Assembly (NCBI GenBank): GCA_900290375.1
Contig: OMOF01000779.1
Location: 27,549-85,587 of the forward strand
Source of the DNA: Candidatus Desulfosporosinus infrequens
Lineage (GTDB): Bacteria; Bacillota; Desulfitobacteriia; Desulfitobacteriales; Desulfitobacteriaceae
DNA length: 58,039 nt
Direction of reading: 5' to 3'
The notes under the pieces were generated by a model. The model was not told where the DNA came from. It made no database searches and saw nothing but the letters and a program-made list of their open reading frames with translations. Positions 18,719 through 26,283 of this stretch are shown here, in pieces. Position 1 is the first letter of the stretch, and the number at the start of each line of letters is the position of its first letter. The position numbers and the translations under genes were made by a program.

Positions 18719-18947
18719 ATTGATCAATGTCCATATGAACCCGGCGACCGTCTTTGACAGCAGCCGCTTTAACCAGCGTACGAATAGCGTTGGCGATCTT
18801 GCCCTGTTTCCCAATAACTTTCCCCATATCTTCAGGTGCGACAGTCAGCTGTAAGTGCACGCTCTTATCTGTCTCAGTTTTGGCAACTAGAACTTGGTCA
18901 GTACGATCGACTAACGCTTTCGCGAGGATTTCTACAAGTTCCTTCAC
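18717..18947 (-). CDS. khpA: KH-domain RNA-binding protein KhpA (YlqC)
   Basis: A 76-residue single-KH-domain RNA-binding protein; in other Firmicutes KhpA works with KhpB in RNA binding and affects cell elongation. The KH signature DMGKVIGKQGKIANAIRTLV carries the GxxG loop (GKQG). The start is GTG at 18947 (VKELVEILAKALV), which gives the usual 75-76 residues. It sits between rpsP and rimM, the standard place. Confidence 0.93.
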   Translation of the reverse strand: MKELVEILAKALVDRTDQVLVAKTETDKSVHLQLTVAPEDMGKVIGKQGKIANAIRTLVKAAAVKDGRRVHMDIDQ

Positions 18948-18966
18948 AGGAACCACCCCCCACACA

Positions 18967-19239
18967 CTACACTTTGTTCTTGGACTCGTGGAATTTTGTT
19001 AAGATACCTGATTGACTCAGCAGAGACTTGGCAGTATTTGAAGGCTGTGCACCTGTTGAGAGCCATTTTAGAGCCTTTTCCTCATCAATGTTTAAAACTA
19101 TAGGACTCTTGGTTGGATCATAATATCCAATCTGTTCAATAAATTTTCCATCCCGAGGAGCCTTAGCGTCAGCAATAACCATACGATAGAAAGGATTTTT
19201 TTTCGCACCGATGCGGCATAAGCGAATTTTCGTAGCCAT
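18967..19239 (-). CDS. rpsP: 30S ribosomal protein S16
   Basis: A 90-residue small-subunit protein: [20 protein letters not shown], then [22 protein letters not shown]. The ATG at 19239 has AAGGAGGTG close upstream. A TTCGA-rich repeat tract (19261-19297) lies immediately before the ribosome site, in the mRNA leader. Confidence 0.96.
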   Translation of the reverse strand: MATKIRLCRIGAKKNPFYRMVIADAKAPRDGKFIEQIGYYDPTKSPIVLNIDEEKALKWLSTGAQPSNTAKSLLSQSGILTKFHESKNKV

Positions 19240-19260
19240 GTTTTTCACCTCCTTATGATA

Positions 19261-19297
19261 CTTTCGAGGTTCGAAGTTCGAGGTCCGAGGTTCGAAT
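19261..19297. repeat. TTCGA-type repeat tract upstream of rpsP
   Basis: Five near-copies of a seven-base motif of the form (A/G)(G/A)TTCGA occur in a row (TTCGAGG, TTCGAAG, TTCGAGG, TCCGAGG, TTCGAAT). Related tracts lie at 16861-16890, 17731-17752, 25579-25607, 32949-33013, 42580-42590 and 44075-44110. Confidence 0.75.
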
Positions 19298-19357
19298 GTT
19301 TTACATTCAATGCCGTACACCGCACATTTAGCCTCTAAATCAGTTTAACTAAGCTTC

Positions 19358-19380
19358 AAGCTGGAGTTAAAACTCCGCTT
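19358..19380. other. short hairpin between rpsP and ffh
   Basis: AAGC-GGAGTT pairs with AACTCC-GCTT around a two-base loop, and another small stem (CGCTA...TAGCG) lies nearby at about 19400-19415. Both are in the leader between ffh and rpsP. Neither has a proper T-run; any role is unknown. Confidence 0.45.
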
Positions 19381-19445
19381 AAAGTAAGTTTATTATATAA
19401 ACAACGCTATATAATAGCGTGTGTTCATCTATTAAGTCCCTCATC

Positions 19446-20807
19446 CTAAGGCAGGGGGAAACGCATGCCCGGTTTCTTGCCCTTTTTGCCTTTTTTACCG
19501 CCCCCGAGCATTCCCATTGCACCGGGACTGGCAAATTGCTTCATCATTTTTTGCATTTGTTCAAACTGTTTTAAAAGACGTCCAACGTCTTGAACCGATG
19601 TCCCGCTTCCTTTAGCAATTCTTTTTTTACGTGAATCTTTAATGACAATCGGTTTTCGACGTTCTTCTATCGTCATCGAGCGAATGATGGCCTCAAGATG
19701 GGCCGTATCCTTTTCGTCAATTTGCACATCTTTTAACTGCTTACCCACGCCTGGAATCATCTCCAGTATTGAGGATAGTGGACCCATTTTCTTCATCTGC
19801 TGCATCTGGTCCAAGAAATCTTCAAGGGTAAATTCCTGCTTACGCAGCTTTTGTTCCATTTCTTTGGCTTTTTTTTCATCGAACGACTCTTGTGCTTTCT
19901 CGATCAAAGTTAGGACATCACCCATTCCTAAAATCCGAGAAGCCATACGGTCCGGGTGGAACGATTCTAAGGCATCCATTTTTTCGCCCGTTCCGGCAAA
20001 CTTAACAGTACACCCCGTCACTGCTTTAATAGAAAGTGCAGCCCCACCGCGTGTATCCCCATCCAGCTTTGTGAGAATGACCCCATCAAGACCCAACTCT
20101 CTATGAAAAGATTCCGCAACATTAACTGCATCCTGCCCCGTCATTGCGTCTACCACTAATAAAATTTCATGGGGTTTCACAGCGGCTTTAATGTCCCGAA
20201 GTTCAGTCATCAACTCTTCATTGATATGCAAACGTCCTGCCGTATCGATGATGACCACATCTTGCCCATTCGAATTGGCATGCTTAATGCTTGCTTTGGC
20301 AATTTCCACTGGATTTTCTTGCCCCATAGAGAACACTGGCACCTTCAACTGTTCGCCTAAAACCTGCAGTTGCTTAATCGCCGCAGGACGGTAAATATCA
20401 CAGGCAACTAACAGCGGATGTTTTCCTTGCTTTTTAAGCATATTGGCCAATTTCGCCGCATGGGTTGTCTTCCCTGCTCCTTGAAGACCTATTAGTAAAA
20501 TCACGGTTGGCGGCTTCGAAGCAATTAGAATTTTGCCTGTAGCCCCACCCATAAGTTCAATCATTTCTTCATGCACAATCTTAATGACATATTGTGCAGG
20601 AGAAAGAGATTCTAAAACTTCCTGTCCGATCGAACGTTCCTTAACTTTAGCTACAAAGTCCTTAACCACTTTAAAGTTAACATCTGCCTCCAATAATGCA
20701 ACGCGAACCTCGCGCATAGCCTCATTGACGTCCGCTTCCTTTAACTTGCCTTTGCCTTTGAGCCGTTTAAATGTTTCTTGGAGTTTATCGCTTAGCCCTT
20801 GAAACAT
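19446..20807 (-). CDS. ffh: signal recognition particle protein Ffh
   Basis: A 453-residue SRP GTPase that delivers nascent membrane proteins to FtsY. The order is an N domain (from MFQGLSDKLQETFKRL), the G domain with GLQGAGKTTHAAKLA, DTAGRLHINEE and TKLDGDTRGG, and a methionine-rich M domain ending in a Gly/Lys tail. The ATG at 20807 is chosen over an upstream in-frame codon because FQGLSDKLQ is the usual start. ylxM lies just upstream. Confidence 0.96.
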   Translation of the reverse strand: MFQGLSDKLQETFKRLKGKGKLKEADVNEAMREVRVALLEADVNFKVVKDFVAKVKERSIGQEVLESLSPAQYVIKIVHEEMIELMGGATGKILIASKPPTVILLIGLQGAGKTTHAAKLANMLKKQGKHPLLVACDIYRPAAIKQLQVLGEQLKVPVFSMGQENPVEIAKASIKHANSNGQDVVIIDTAGRLHINEELMTELRDIKAAVKPHEILLVVDAMTGQDAVNVAESFHRELGLDGVILTKLDGDTRGGAALSIKAVTGCTVKFAGTGEKMDALESFHPDRMASRILGMGDVLTLIEKAQESFDEKKAKEMEQKLRKQEFTLEDFLDQMQQMKKMGPLSSILEMIPGVGKQLKDVQIDEKDTAHLEAIIRSMTIEERRKPIVIKDSRKKRIAKGSGTSVQDVGRLLKQFEQMQKMMKQFASPGAMGMLGGGKKGKKGKKPGMRFPLP

Positions 20808-20891
20808 ACCTGTCACCGCTTTCGATTTGATCCACACTCAGGACTTCCACTTCTGTAAGTGAGAGTTCAATGCACAGTTATCAGTGTATGT

Positions 20892-21260
20892 TCACATAGC
20901 CGACACGATAACATAAACATCGTCGATCATAGTGTGTATTTGTTGATGACATTCCCAAGCAGCCTGACTGCTAAAATCTTGTTCATTTAATTCCATTAGT
21001 AAAGCTCGCACTTCTGTCAATTTCTGGCGTTCCGCCCAGAACCTCTGCACAAGCCCTAATTTATCTTCATATTCTGCAAGGATCCGTTCTGTACGCCTAA
21101 GCAAGTCATGAATAGCCTGGCGGCTTATATGTTCCACCTCAGCAATTTCAGCCAAGGAGAGATCCTGTTGATAATGAAGGTCCCAGACATTCCTCTGCTT
21201 ATCCGTAAGAAGTGGTCCATAAAAATCTGCTAAGAGAACCATCTCGGCGAGCTTTTCCAT
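20892..21260 (-). CDS. ylxM: YlxM-family HTH protein
   Basis: A 122-residue sigma-factor-region-4-like helix-turn-helix protein (UPF0122) that commonly precedes ffh and in streptococci tunes SRP activity. The signature is LLTDKQRNVWDLHYQQDLSL, followed by AEIAEVEHISRQAIHDLLRR. The ATG at 21260 has AGGAGG upstream. The gap to ffh is 84 bases. Confidence 0.93.
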   Translation of the reverse strand: MEKLAEMVLLADFYGPLLTDKQRNVWDLHYQQDLSLAEIAEVEHISRQAIHDLLRRTERILAEYEDKLGLVQRFWAERQKLTEVRALLMELNEQDFSSQAAWECHQQIHTMIDDVYVIVSAM

Positions 21261-21376
21261 GCCAATCCTCCTGTAAAGTATTTTTACTTTACAACGGAAT
21301 ATTAGACTAAATCGTCGAGTTTGTCAAGTAGGGGTAATTCATAAATTTCCTCTACAAATTCCTGAATCCACGATGA

Positions 21377-22678
21377 TTACCCGTTTAACTCCATCCAAAT
21401 TCTCTTCGCTCGAGTTTCAGCTTCTTGGCAAACCCTCTTAACATCCATCGTCAACACTTTACGTTCTGCCATGAGAATTTTGCCATCGACTATCACTGAA
21501 CGCACGTCCCCAGCATGGGCAACGTAGACCAAGTGTGCTGGAACGGAAAAGCGGGGATAGAAATGAGGTTGATCCATGTCAATTGTAATAAGATCTGCCT
21601 TAAAACCTGGGGCGAGCATCCCGACATCTTTTAGACCGAGCGTTTGAGCTCCAACAACCGTTGCCATTTCCAACACTTTATAAGCGGGTAGCACAGTTGA
21701 ATCCACCCGAAGCTTTTGCTGGAATGCAGCCGATCTCATCTCCCCGAAGAGGTCGAGATTATTATTGCTTGACGCGCCGTCCGTTCCGAGACCTACGACG
21801 ACGCCTTTAGCGAGTAACTCAGTAATTGGGGCAGTTCCGCTACTTAGCTTCATGTTGCTTTCCGCATTATGGGCAACACCGACGTGCCTATTTGCCAGGA
21901 TTTCCATATCTTTCGGCGTCAAATGTACACAGTGCGCTGCCACAACATGCCCTCCGAAAAGCCCTAGCTCGTCCAGCCATTGTACAGGAGTTTTTCCATA
22001 CAGCTCTTTAATAATATTAATTTCGTCTCGCGTCTCTGCCACATGAATATGAATCCCCACACCTAGTCTGTCCGCCTCGGCTTTCACTTTCTGAAGGTAC
22101 TCCCCCGAGCAAGTATAAGGGGCATGAGGGCCAAACATAACGTTCACTCGCCCATTACCGGCTCCGTGATAGCACCTGACTAAATCAATGTTTTCTTGTA
22201 AAGCCCGTTCACCGTTTGGACCATTACCTATCAGCCCTCGGGAAAGAACAGCACGTGTTCCGGCTTTGAGTACCGCTTTTGCCACTTGTTCCATTGAGAC
22301 ATACATATCAAGCATCGTGGTCGTACCAGAGCGAATCATTTCGCAAAGCGCTAAAGCCGTCCCCCAATAAATATCCTCTGCAGTCAATTTCTCTTCGAAA
22401 GGCCATACTTTCTCATTTAGCCAAGGCATGAGTGGCAGATCATCAGCATAACTCCTTAGCAAGGTCATAGCTGCATGGGTATGAGTGTTTATTAAGCCAG
22501 GCATGACCACATCATTCGGCAAATCCAGAATACGGTCGGGCGCAAACCCAGCTGGAGCAGAGCCCAGTCCCCCTACCGAAAGAATTCGGTCATCCTCTAT
22601 AGTAATTTCTCCTTGGGGATAAAACATATCCGGTCCGGTCATGGGTAAAACCATGGCCCGAATTAAAATCTTGGACAT
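21377..22678 (-). CDS. mtaD: MTA/SAH (5'-deoxyadenosine) deaminase
   Basis: A 433-residue metal-dependent amidohydrolase that deaminates 5'-methylthioadenosine, S-adenosylhomocysteine or related nucleosides. Metal ligands are visible: HxH in NTHTHAAM, the histidines in HIHVAETRDE and AAHCVHL, and the aspartate in LGTDGASSNNNLDLFGEM. DDLPLMPWLNEKVWPFE is also typical. It follows mtnP and mtnA, so it acts on the same nucleoside by-products of SAM use. Exact substrate preference cannot be read from sequence. Confidence 0.9.
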   Translation of the reverse strand: MSKILIRAMVLPMTGPDMFYPQGEITIEDDRILSVGGLGSAPAGFAPDRILDLPNDVVMPGLINTHTHAAMTLLRSYADDLPLMPWLNEKVWPFEEKLTAEDIYWGTALALCEMIRSGTTTMLDMYVSMEQVAKAVLKAGTRAVLSRGLIGNGPNGERALQENIDLVRCYHGAGNGRVNVMFGPHAPYTCSGEYLQKVKAEADRLGVGIHIHVAETRDEINIIKELYGKTPVQWLDELGLFGGHVVAAHCVHLTPKDMEILANRHVGVAHNAESNMKLSSGTAPITELLAKGVVVGLGTDGASSNNNLDLFGEMRSAAFQQKLRVDSTVLPAYKVLEMATVVGAQTLGLKDVGMLAPGFKADLITIDMDQPHFYPRFSVPAHLVYVAHAGDVRSVIVDGKILMAERKVLTMDVKRVCQEAETRAKRIWMELNG

Positions 22679-22759
22679 ACCCTCGAAGTACCTCCTTACT
22701 TTATCAGAGATTATTGATTAGTCACATTCCAACATCTCATTCCAATCTCCCGCGAAGCT

Positions 22760-23797
22760 TTAGGACCGCACCATCAATTTCAAGAGGTTAACTGAATAAG
22801 GTGGGGCTACAATCCCTTTTTCTGTAATAATCCCAGTGATATATTTCGCTGGCGTGACATCAAAAGCTGGATTATAGACATTGACCTCCGGCGATGCGAC
22901 TGGTACCCCAAAGCACTCTCGAATTTCCTTGGCTGGCCGTTCTTCGATCGGTATTTCTTGACCAGTGGCTACTTTTAGATCGATGGTGGAGGTCGGAGCA
23001 GCTACATAAAAAGGGATGCCATGTGCTTGCGCTAAGACCGCGACGGAATAAGTCCCGATTTTGTTAGCTGTATCTCCGTTAGCCGCTATTCGATCCGCTC
23101 CCACAATCACGAGGTCGACCTTACCTTGTTGCATTAAGTACCCGGCCATATTGTCAGCAATCAGTGTCACTGGAATTTTGTCTTGCAGGAGCTCCAAGGC
23201 TGTGAGGCGTGCCCCCTGTAATAAAGGTCGAGTTTCATCCGCATAAACATGAATACTTTTACCCGCTTCATGGGCTGCTCGTATCACACCCAGCGCAGTT
23301 CCGTACTCCACGGTGGCTAAGGCACCCGCATTACAATGGGTCAAAATATTGGCCTTTTCTGGGACGATCTCATTGCCATACTTCCCAATCAGGCGATTCA
23401 TGCGGCGATCATCCTCCGCGATACGACCCGCTTCCTCAATTAAAATCTGTCGCACCTCATCTAAATCCTCGACGTCCCAGCATTCACGTAATCGATCCTC
23501 CATACGCCGAAGCGCCCAAAACAAGTTGACTGCCGTGGGTCGGGTCTCCGCCAGTCTGTCCTGAACCTCTTCCATGTATATAGGTAGGCCTTCAATATTC
23601 CCTTGGTACTCAAGTGCGCCTAATGCGAATCCATAAGCAGCTGCTGCACCAATGGCAGGCGCACCGCGTACTTCCATATGTTCAATAGCCTCTGCCACAT
23701 CCTTATAGGACATAGCGTTCCGATATACAGTTTCTACTGGCAACTTGCTCTGATCTAATATTCGCAAGGAATTTCCTAGCCATTCAATCGATTTCAT
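22760..23797 (-). CDS. mtnA: S-methyl-5-thioribose-1-phosphate isomerase
   Basis: A 345-residue isomerase converting methylthioribose-1-phosphate to methylthioribulose-1-phosphate. Motifs: MEVRGAPAIGAAAAYG, the catalytic-cysteine loop HCNAGALAT, and GADRIAANGDTANKIGTY with the catalytic aspartate. The longer open frame starts inside mtnP, but ATG 23797 (MKSIEWLGNSLRILDQ) is the family's normal start and lies 19 bases after the mtnP stop. It uses the product of MtnP. Confidence 0.95.
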   Translation of the reverse strand: MKSIEWLGNSLRILDQSKLPVETVYRNAMSYKDVAEAIEHMEVRGAPAIGAAAAYGFALGALEYQGNIEGLPIYMEEVQDRLAETRPTAVNLFWALRRMEDRLRECWDVEDLDEVRQILIEEAGRIAEDDRRMNRLIGKYGNEIVPEKANILTHCNAGALATVEYGTALGVIRAAHEAGKSIHVYADETRPLLQGARLTALELLQDKIPVTLIADNMAGYLMQQGKVDLVIVGADRIAANGDTANKIGTYSVAVLAQAHGIPFYVAAPTSTIDLKVATGQEIPIEERPAKEIRECFGVPVASPEVNVYNPAFDVTPAKYITGIITEKGIVAPPYSVNLLKLMVRS

Positions 23798-23816
23798 TGT
23801 CCCACCGACCGCCTTT

Positions 23817-24602
23817 CTAAAACTTTCCGGCTTCGCCGTTCCCTGAAGCACATAGACAATTCTGATCGGGAGTCCATAACTCAAAGGTCGCTTGAATGAG
23901 CTCAGCGACCTTTAACCCTAGTTCCTTCATGCTCTCCATTACTTCTGCATGGGTTAAGGGGTGCTTTGCAATCCCGGCCGCTTCATTTGTAACCATCCCT
24001 ATTGAGGCGTAGCACATCCCCAGTTCCCTCGCCAGAACAACTTCTGGGACGCTTGTCATTCCGACAAGGTCAGCCCCCAGGCGCTGAAACATCCGAATCT
24101 CTGCAGGCGTTTCGAAACGCGGACCTTCTGTACAGACATAACATGCCCCATTCTTAACCTGAAGCCCAACGTGCGCTGAGGCTTCCATGATCACCTGCCG
24201 TGCAGCTGCACAATAGGGCTCGGTCATGTCCACGTGAAGTACTCCCTTTTGCCCTCCTTCGTAAAACGTCTGAGGACGGTTTTTGGTAAAATCAAGAAAT
24301 TGATCAGGAAGCACCAACTCACCTAATTGAAAAGTCGAGGACAAGGAACCAACAGCCGCAGTAGCAAGGACCTTGCGTACTCCTAGGTCACGAATTGCCC
24401 AAATATTAGCCCTGTAATTCACGAGATGGGGAGGTGTAGCGTGATTCCGTCCATGTCGGTTCATAAAAACAATTTCACGATTCGCGAGTTTGCCAACGAT
24501 GGGTTCTACCAAGCCATAGGGAGTTTCCACCGTGATAACACGCTGCTCTGTCAGCGTACAGTGCTCAACTCCGGTTCCTCCGATAAGTGCATAGTGTATC
24601 AG
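23817..24602 (-). CDS. mtnP: S-methyl-5'-thioadenosine phosphorylase (CTG start)
   Basis: A 261-residue phosphorylase splitting methylthioadenosine into adenine and methylthioribose-1-phosphate. The conserved phosphate loop IGGTG and residues up to VETPYG are encoded upstream of the first in-frame GTG, so the gene must begin earlier. The only sensible start is CTG at 24602, in a CTGA overlap with the ftsY stop and preceded by repeated GGAGG. Further motifs: RHGRNHATPPHLVNYRANIW and GMTSVPEVVLARE. Two TGA codons bar any longer frame. Confidence 0.87.
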   Translation of the reverse strand: MIHYALIGGTGVEHCTLTEQRVITVETPYGLVEPIVGKLANREIVFMNRHGRNHATPPHLVNYRANIWAIRDLGVRKVLATAAVGSLSSTFQLGELVLPDQFLDFTKNRPQTFYEGGQKGVLHVDMTEPYCAAARQVIMEASAHVGLQVKNGACYVCTEGPRFETPAEIRMFQRLGADLVGMTSVPEVVLARELGMCYASIGMVTNEAAGIAKHPLTHAEVMESMKELGLKVAELIQATFELWTPDQNCLCASGNGEAGKF

Positions 24603-25534
24603 AAATCCTCCTCCTCATCAGCCCTGCCAAAGAGCGCTGCTGCAAAATCCTCGGGAACAAACGGTCTCAGGTCTTCCATGGCTTCTCCAATCCCAATCCA
24701 TTTCACAGGAATCTGAGTTTCCCCTTGTATTCCCAACACAACGCCGCCTTTTGCGGTTCCATCTAGTTTCGTCAAGACAATTCCTGTTACTCCGGCCACT
24801 TCCTGAAAAAGCTTTGCTTGTTGCAGAGCGTTCTGTCCCGTAGTGGCATCCAGCACGAGTAACACCTCATGTGGTGCCCCTGGAATTTCACGTTCAATCA
24901 CTCGTTTTACCTTACGTAATTCTTCCATTAAATTCACTTTATTGTGAAGACGGCCGGCGGTGTCCACAATTACTACGTCAATATTTCGGGACTTAGCAGC
25001 TTGAACCGCATCGTAGGCGACAGCTGCTGGGTCCGCACCTTCACGTTGTTTAATAACCTCAACTCCGGATCGTTCTCCCCAAACCTCCAGCTGATCAATA
25101 GCTGCTGCCCGAAAGGTATCCCCCGCAGCCATGATAACCCGTTTCCCGTCCTTTTTGAACCAATTCGCAAGCTTACCAATCGTGGTCGTCTTACCAACCC
25201 CATTCACCCCGACCACGAGAATAACGCTTGGACCCTGTTTTGCTAAGGTAAGCTTTTCTTCTTTCCCTAATAACTCCACGATCAACTCTTGTAGGATCAG
25301 AGTGAGCTCACTTGGATCAGATATCTTGCGTTGTCTAACTTCTTTACGTAAACGTTCTACCAAATCAAAAGATGTAGTGACTCCAACGTCCGAACGAATC
25401 AACACCTCTTCCAATTCCTCATATAATTCTTCATCGATTTTCTTGCGACCAGTAAAAACTTGCTCAATCTTTTCTACAAAATTTTCCCGGGTTTTTGTTA
25501 GACCAGCTTTAAGCTTCGCGAAAAATCCTGCCAC
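24599..25534 (-). CDS. ftsY: SRP receptor GTPase FtsY
   Basis: A 311-residue membrane-associated receptor for Ffh. The acidic A domain is short, as in most Firmicutes; the NG domain has GVNGVGKTTTIGKLA, DTAGRLHNKVN and TKLDGTAKGG. The start is GTG at 25534. Normally it follows smc closely; here 743 bases of repeats separate them. The stop codon is shared with the mtnP start (CTGA). Confidence 0.96.
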   Translation of the reverse strand: MAGFFAKLKAGLTKTRENFVEKIEQVFTGRKKIDEELYEELEEVLIRSDVGVTTSFDLVERLRKEVRQRKISDPSELTLILQELIVELLGKEEKLTLAKQGPSVILVVGVNGVGKTTTIGKLANWFKKDGKRVIMAAGDTFRAAAIDQLEVWGERSGVEVIKQREGADPAAVAYDAVQAAKSRNIDVVIVDTAGRLHNKVNLMEELRKVKRVIEREIPGAPHEVLLVLDATTGQNALQQAKLFQEVAGVTGIVLTKLDGTAKGGVVLGIQGETQIPVKWIGIGEAMEDLRPFVPEDFAAALFGRADEEEDF

Positions 25535-26277
25535 TATTTTAACATCCTCTCATAGTCATTGTTATAATCAAGGGTATAGTCGAAATTCAAAGTTCGAGAT
25601 TAGAATATCATAATGCATCGAGCAATGCACATTTTTCCTTTCAAGCCGAGCGCGGTTTGACGCATAAACTACGTCCCTACACAAGCAAAACAGCAAACTC
25701 CATGAAAGCCGACCTCAAATACTAAAACAGTGTAAGTAAGAATCGTCCCAGACCTGCATTCCTAACTAAATTCACATCCTCGATATCGACCCATGATTTA
25801 AGACGGTGCACATGGAATGTGTCGTCCTCGACGTGCCAAAGATGCAATCAAGAACCGTCCCCTTTCCCGTCCGTCCTTATCCCGGACGGTGCACATGAAA
25901 TGTGCCGTCCTCCAACGTGCCAGAGATTCAATCAAGAACCGTCCCTTTTCCCGTCCGTCCTTATCCCGGACGGCGCACATGAAATGTGCCGTCCTCGACG
26001 TGTCAGGGATGCAATCAAGAACCGTCCCCTTTCCCGTATTTTCCGTATCCGTTCCCCGACCCAAGACCGGGACGCAGCGTGACACGAGCGCGACGTCTTT
26101 ACGTAAGCGGCCCAGCAAACTTCCGTTCAAGCGACCGACCCCAGACACGCGGCAGTGCACAAGGATGTGCACTGCCGCCAACGCGCCAAGGATGGCGCTT
26201 TGGCGGGCACCCCGCTCCCCAAAGCCAGGAGCTTGAACGGTTAGTTTGCTCCGCGTCGTAAGCACCGAGCGCTTGTG
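25535..26277. other. 743-bp smc-ftsY spacer filled with repeats
   Basis: No gene is supported here. From right to left on the map it holds a 207-bp self-complementary element, an 83-84-bp tandem repeat in three copies, a small GTGCATTGCTCGATGCA stem near 25610-25630, and a TTCGA tract at 25579-25607. Open frames of 60-155 codons cross it in several phases, but they simply translate the repeats and are not counted as genes. Confidence 0.8.
25802..26038. repeat. three tandem 83-84-bp repeats with AAGAACCGTCCC core
   Basis: Units begin at 25802, 25885 and 25969 with GACGG(T/C)GCACATG. Each contains the palindrome GCACATGAAATGTGC (one copy diverged), then CAATCAAGAACCGTCCC and TTTCCCGT; in the first two the junction CCGTCCTTATCCCGGACGG forms another stem. 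The third copy is cut short. The reverse complement GGGACGGTTCTTGATTG resembles REP-like sequences linked to IS200-type (RAYT) transposases in clostridia (recollection, not searched). Confidence 0.85.
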
Positions 26278-26283
26278 TCACGC
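26077..26283. repeat. 207-bp GC-rich self-complementary element ending inside smc
   Basis: The outer arms GCGTGACACGAGCGC (26077) and GCGCTTGTGTCACGC (26269) pair at 14 of 15 positions. Further in, AGCAAAC...CCGTTCAAG pairs with CTTGAACGG...GTTTGCT. The apex carries two more stems: a perfect 10-bp one at 26151-26176 and GCGCC/GGCGC at 26183-26198. The right arm includes the smc stop codon. Confidence 0.8.

Noticed and set aside
24531-24602. Frameshift or truncation of MtnP at its N-terminus
   Set aside because: The missing phosphate loop is encoded intact just upstream in the same frame; a CTG start in a four-base overlap explains it without damage.
25802-26038. CRISPR array
   Set aside because: Units are directly adjacent with no distinct spacers, contain internal palindromes, and there are no cas genes.
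25798-26265. 155-codon minus-strand frame and several plus-strand frames with repeated peptide units
   Set aside because: They are translations of the 83-84-bp tandem repeat and the inverted element, open in several phases at once, without ribosome sites. Not genes.
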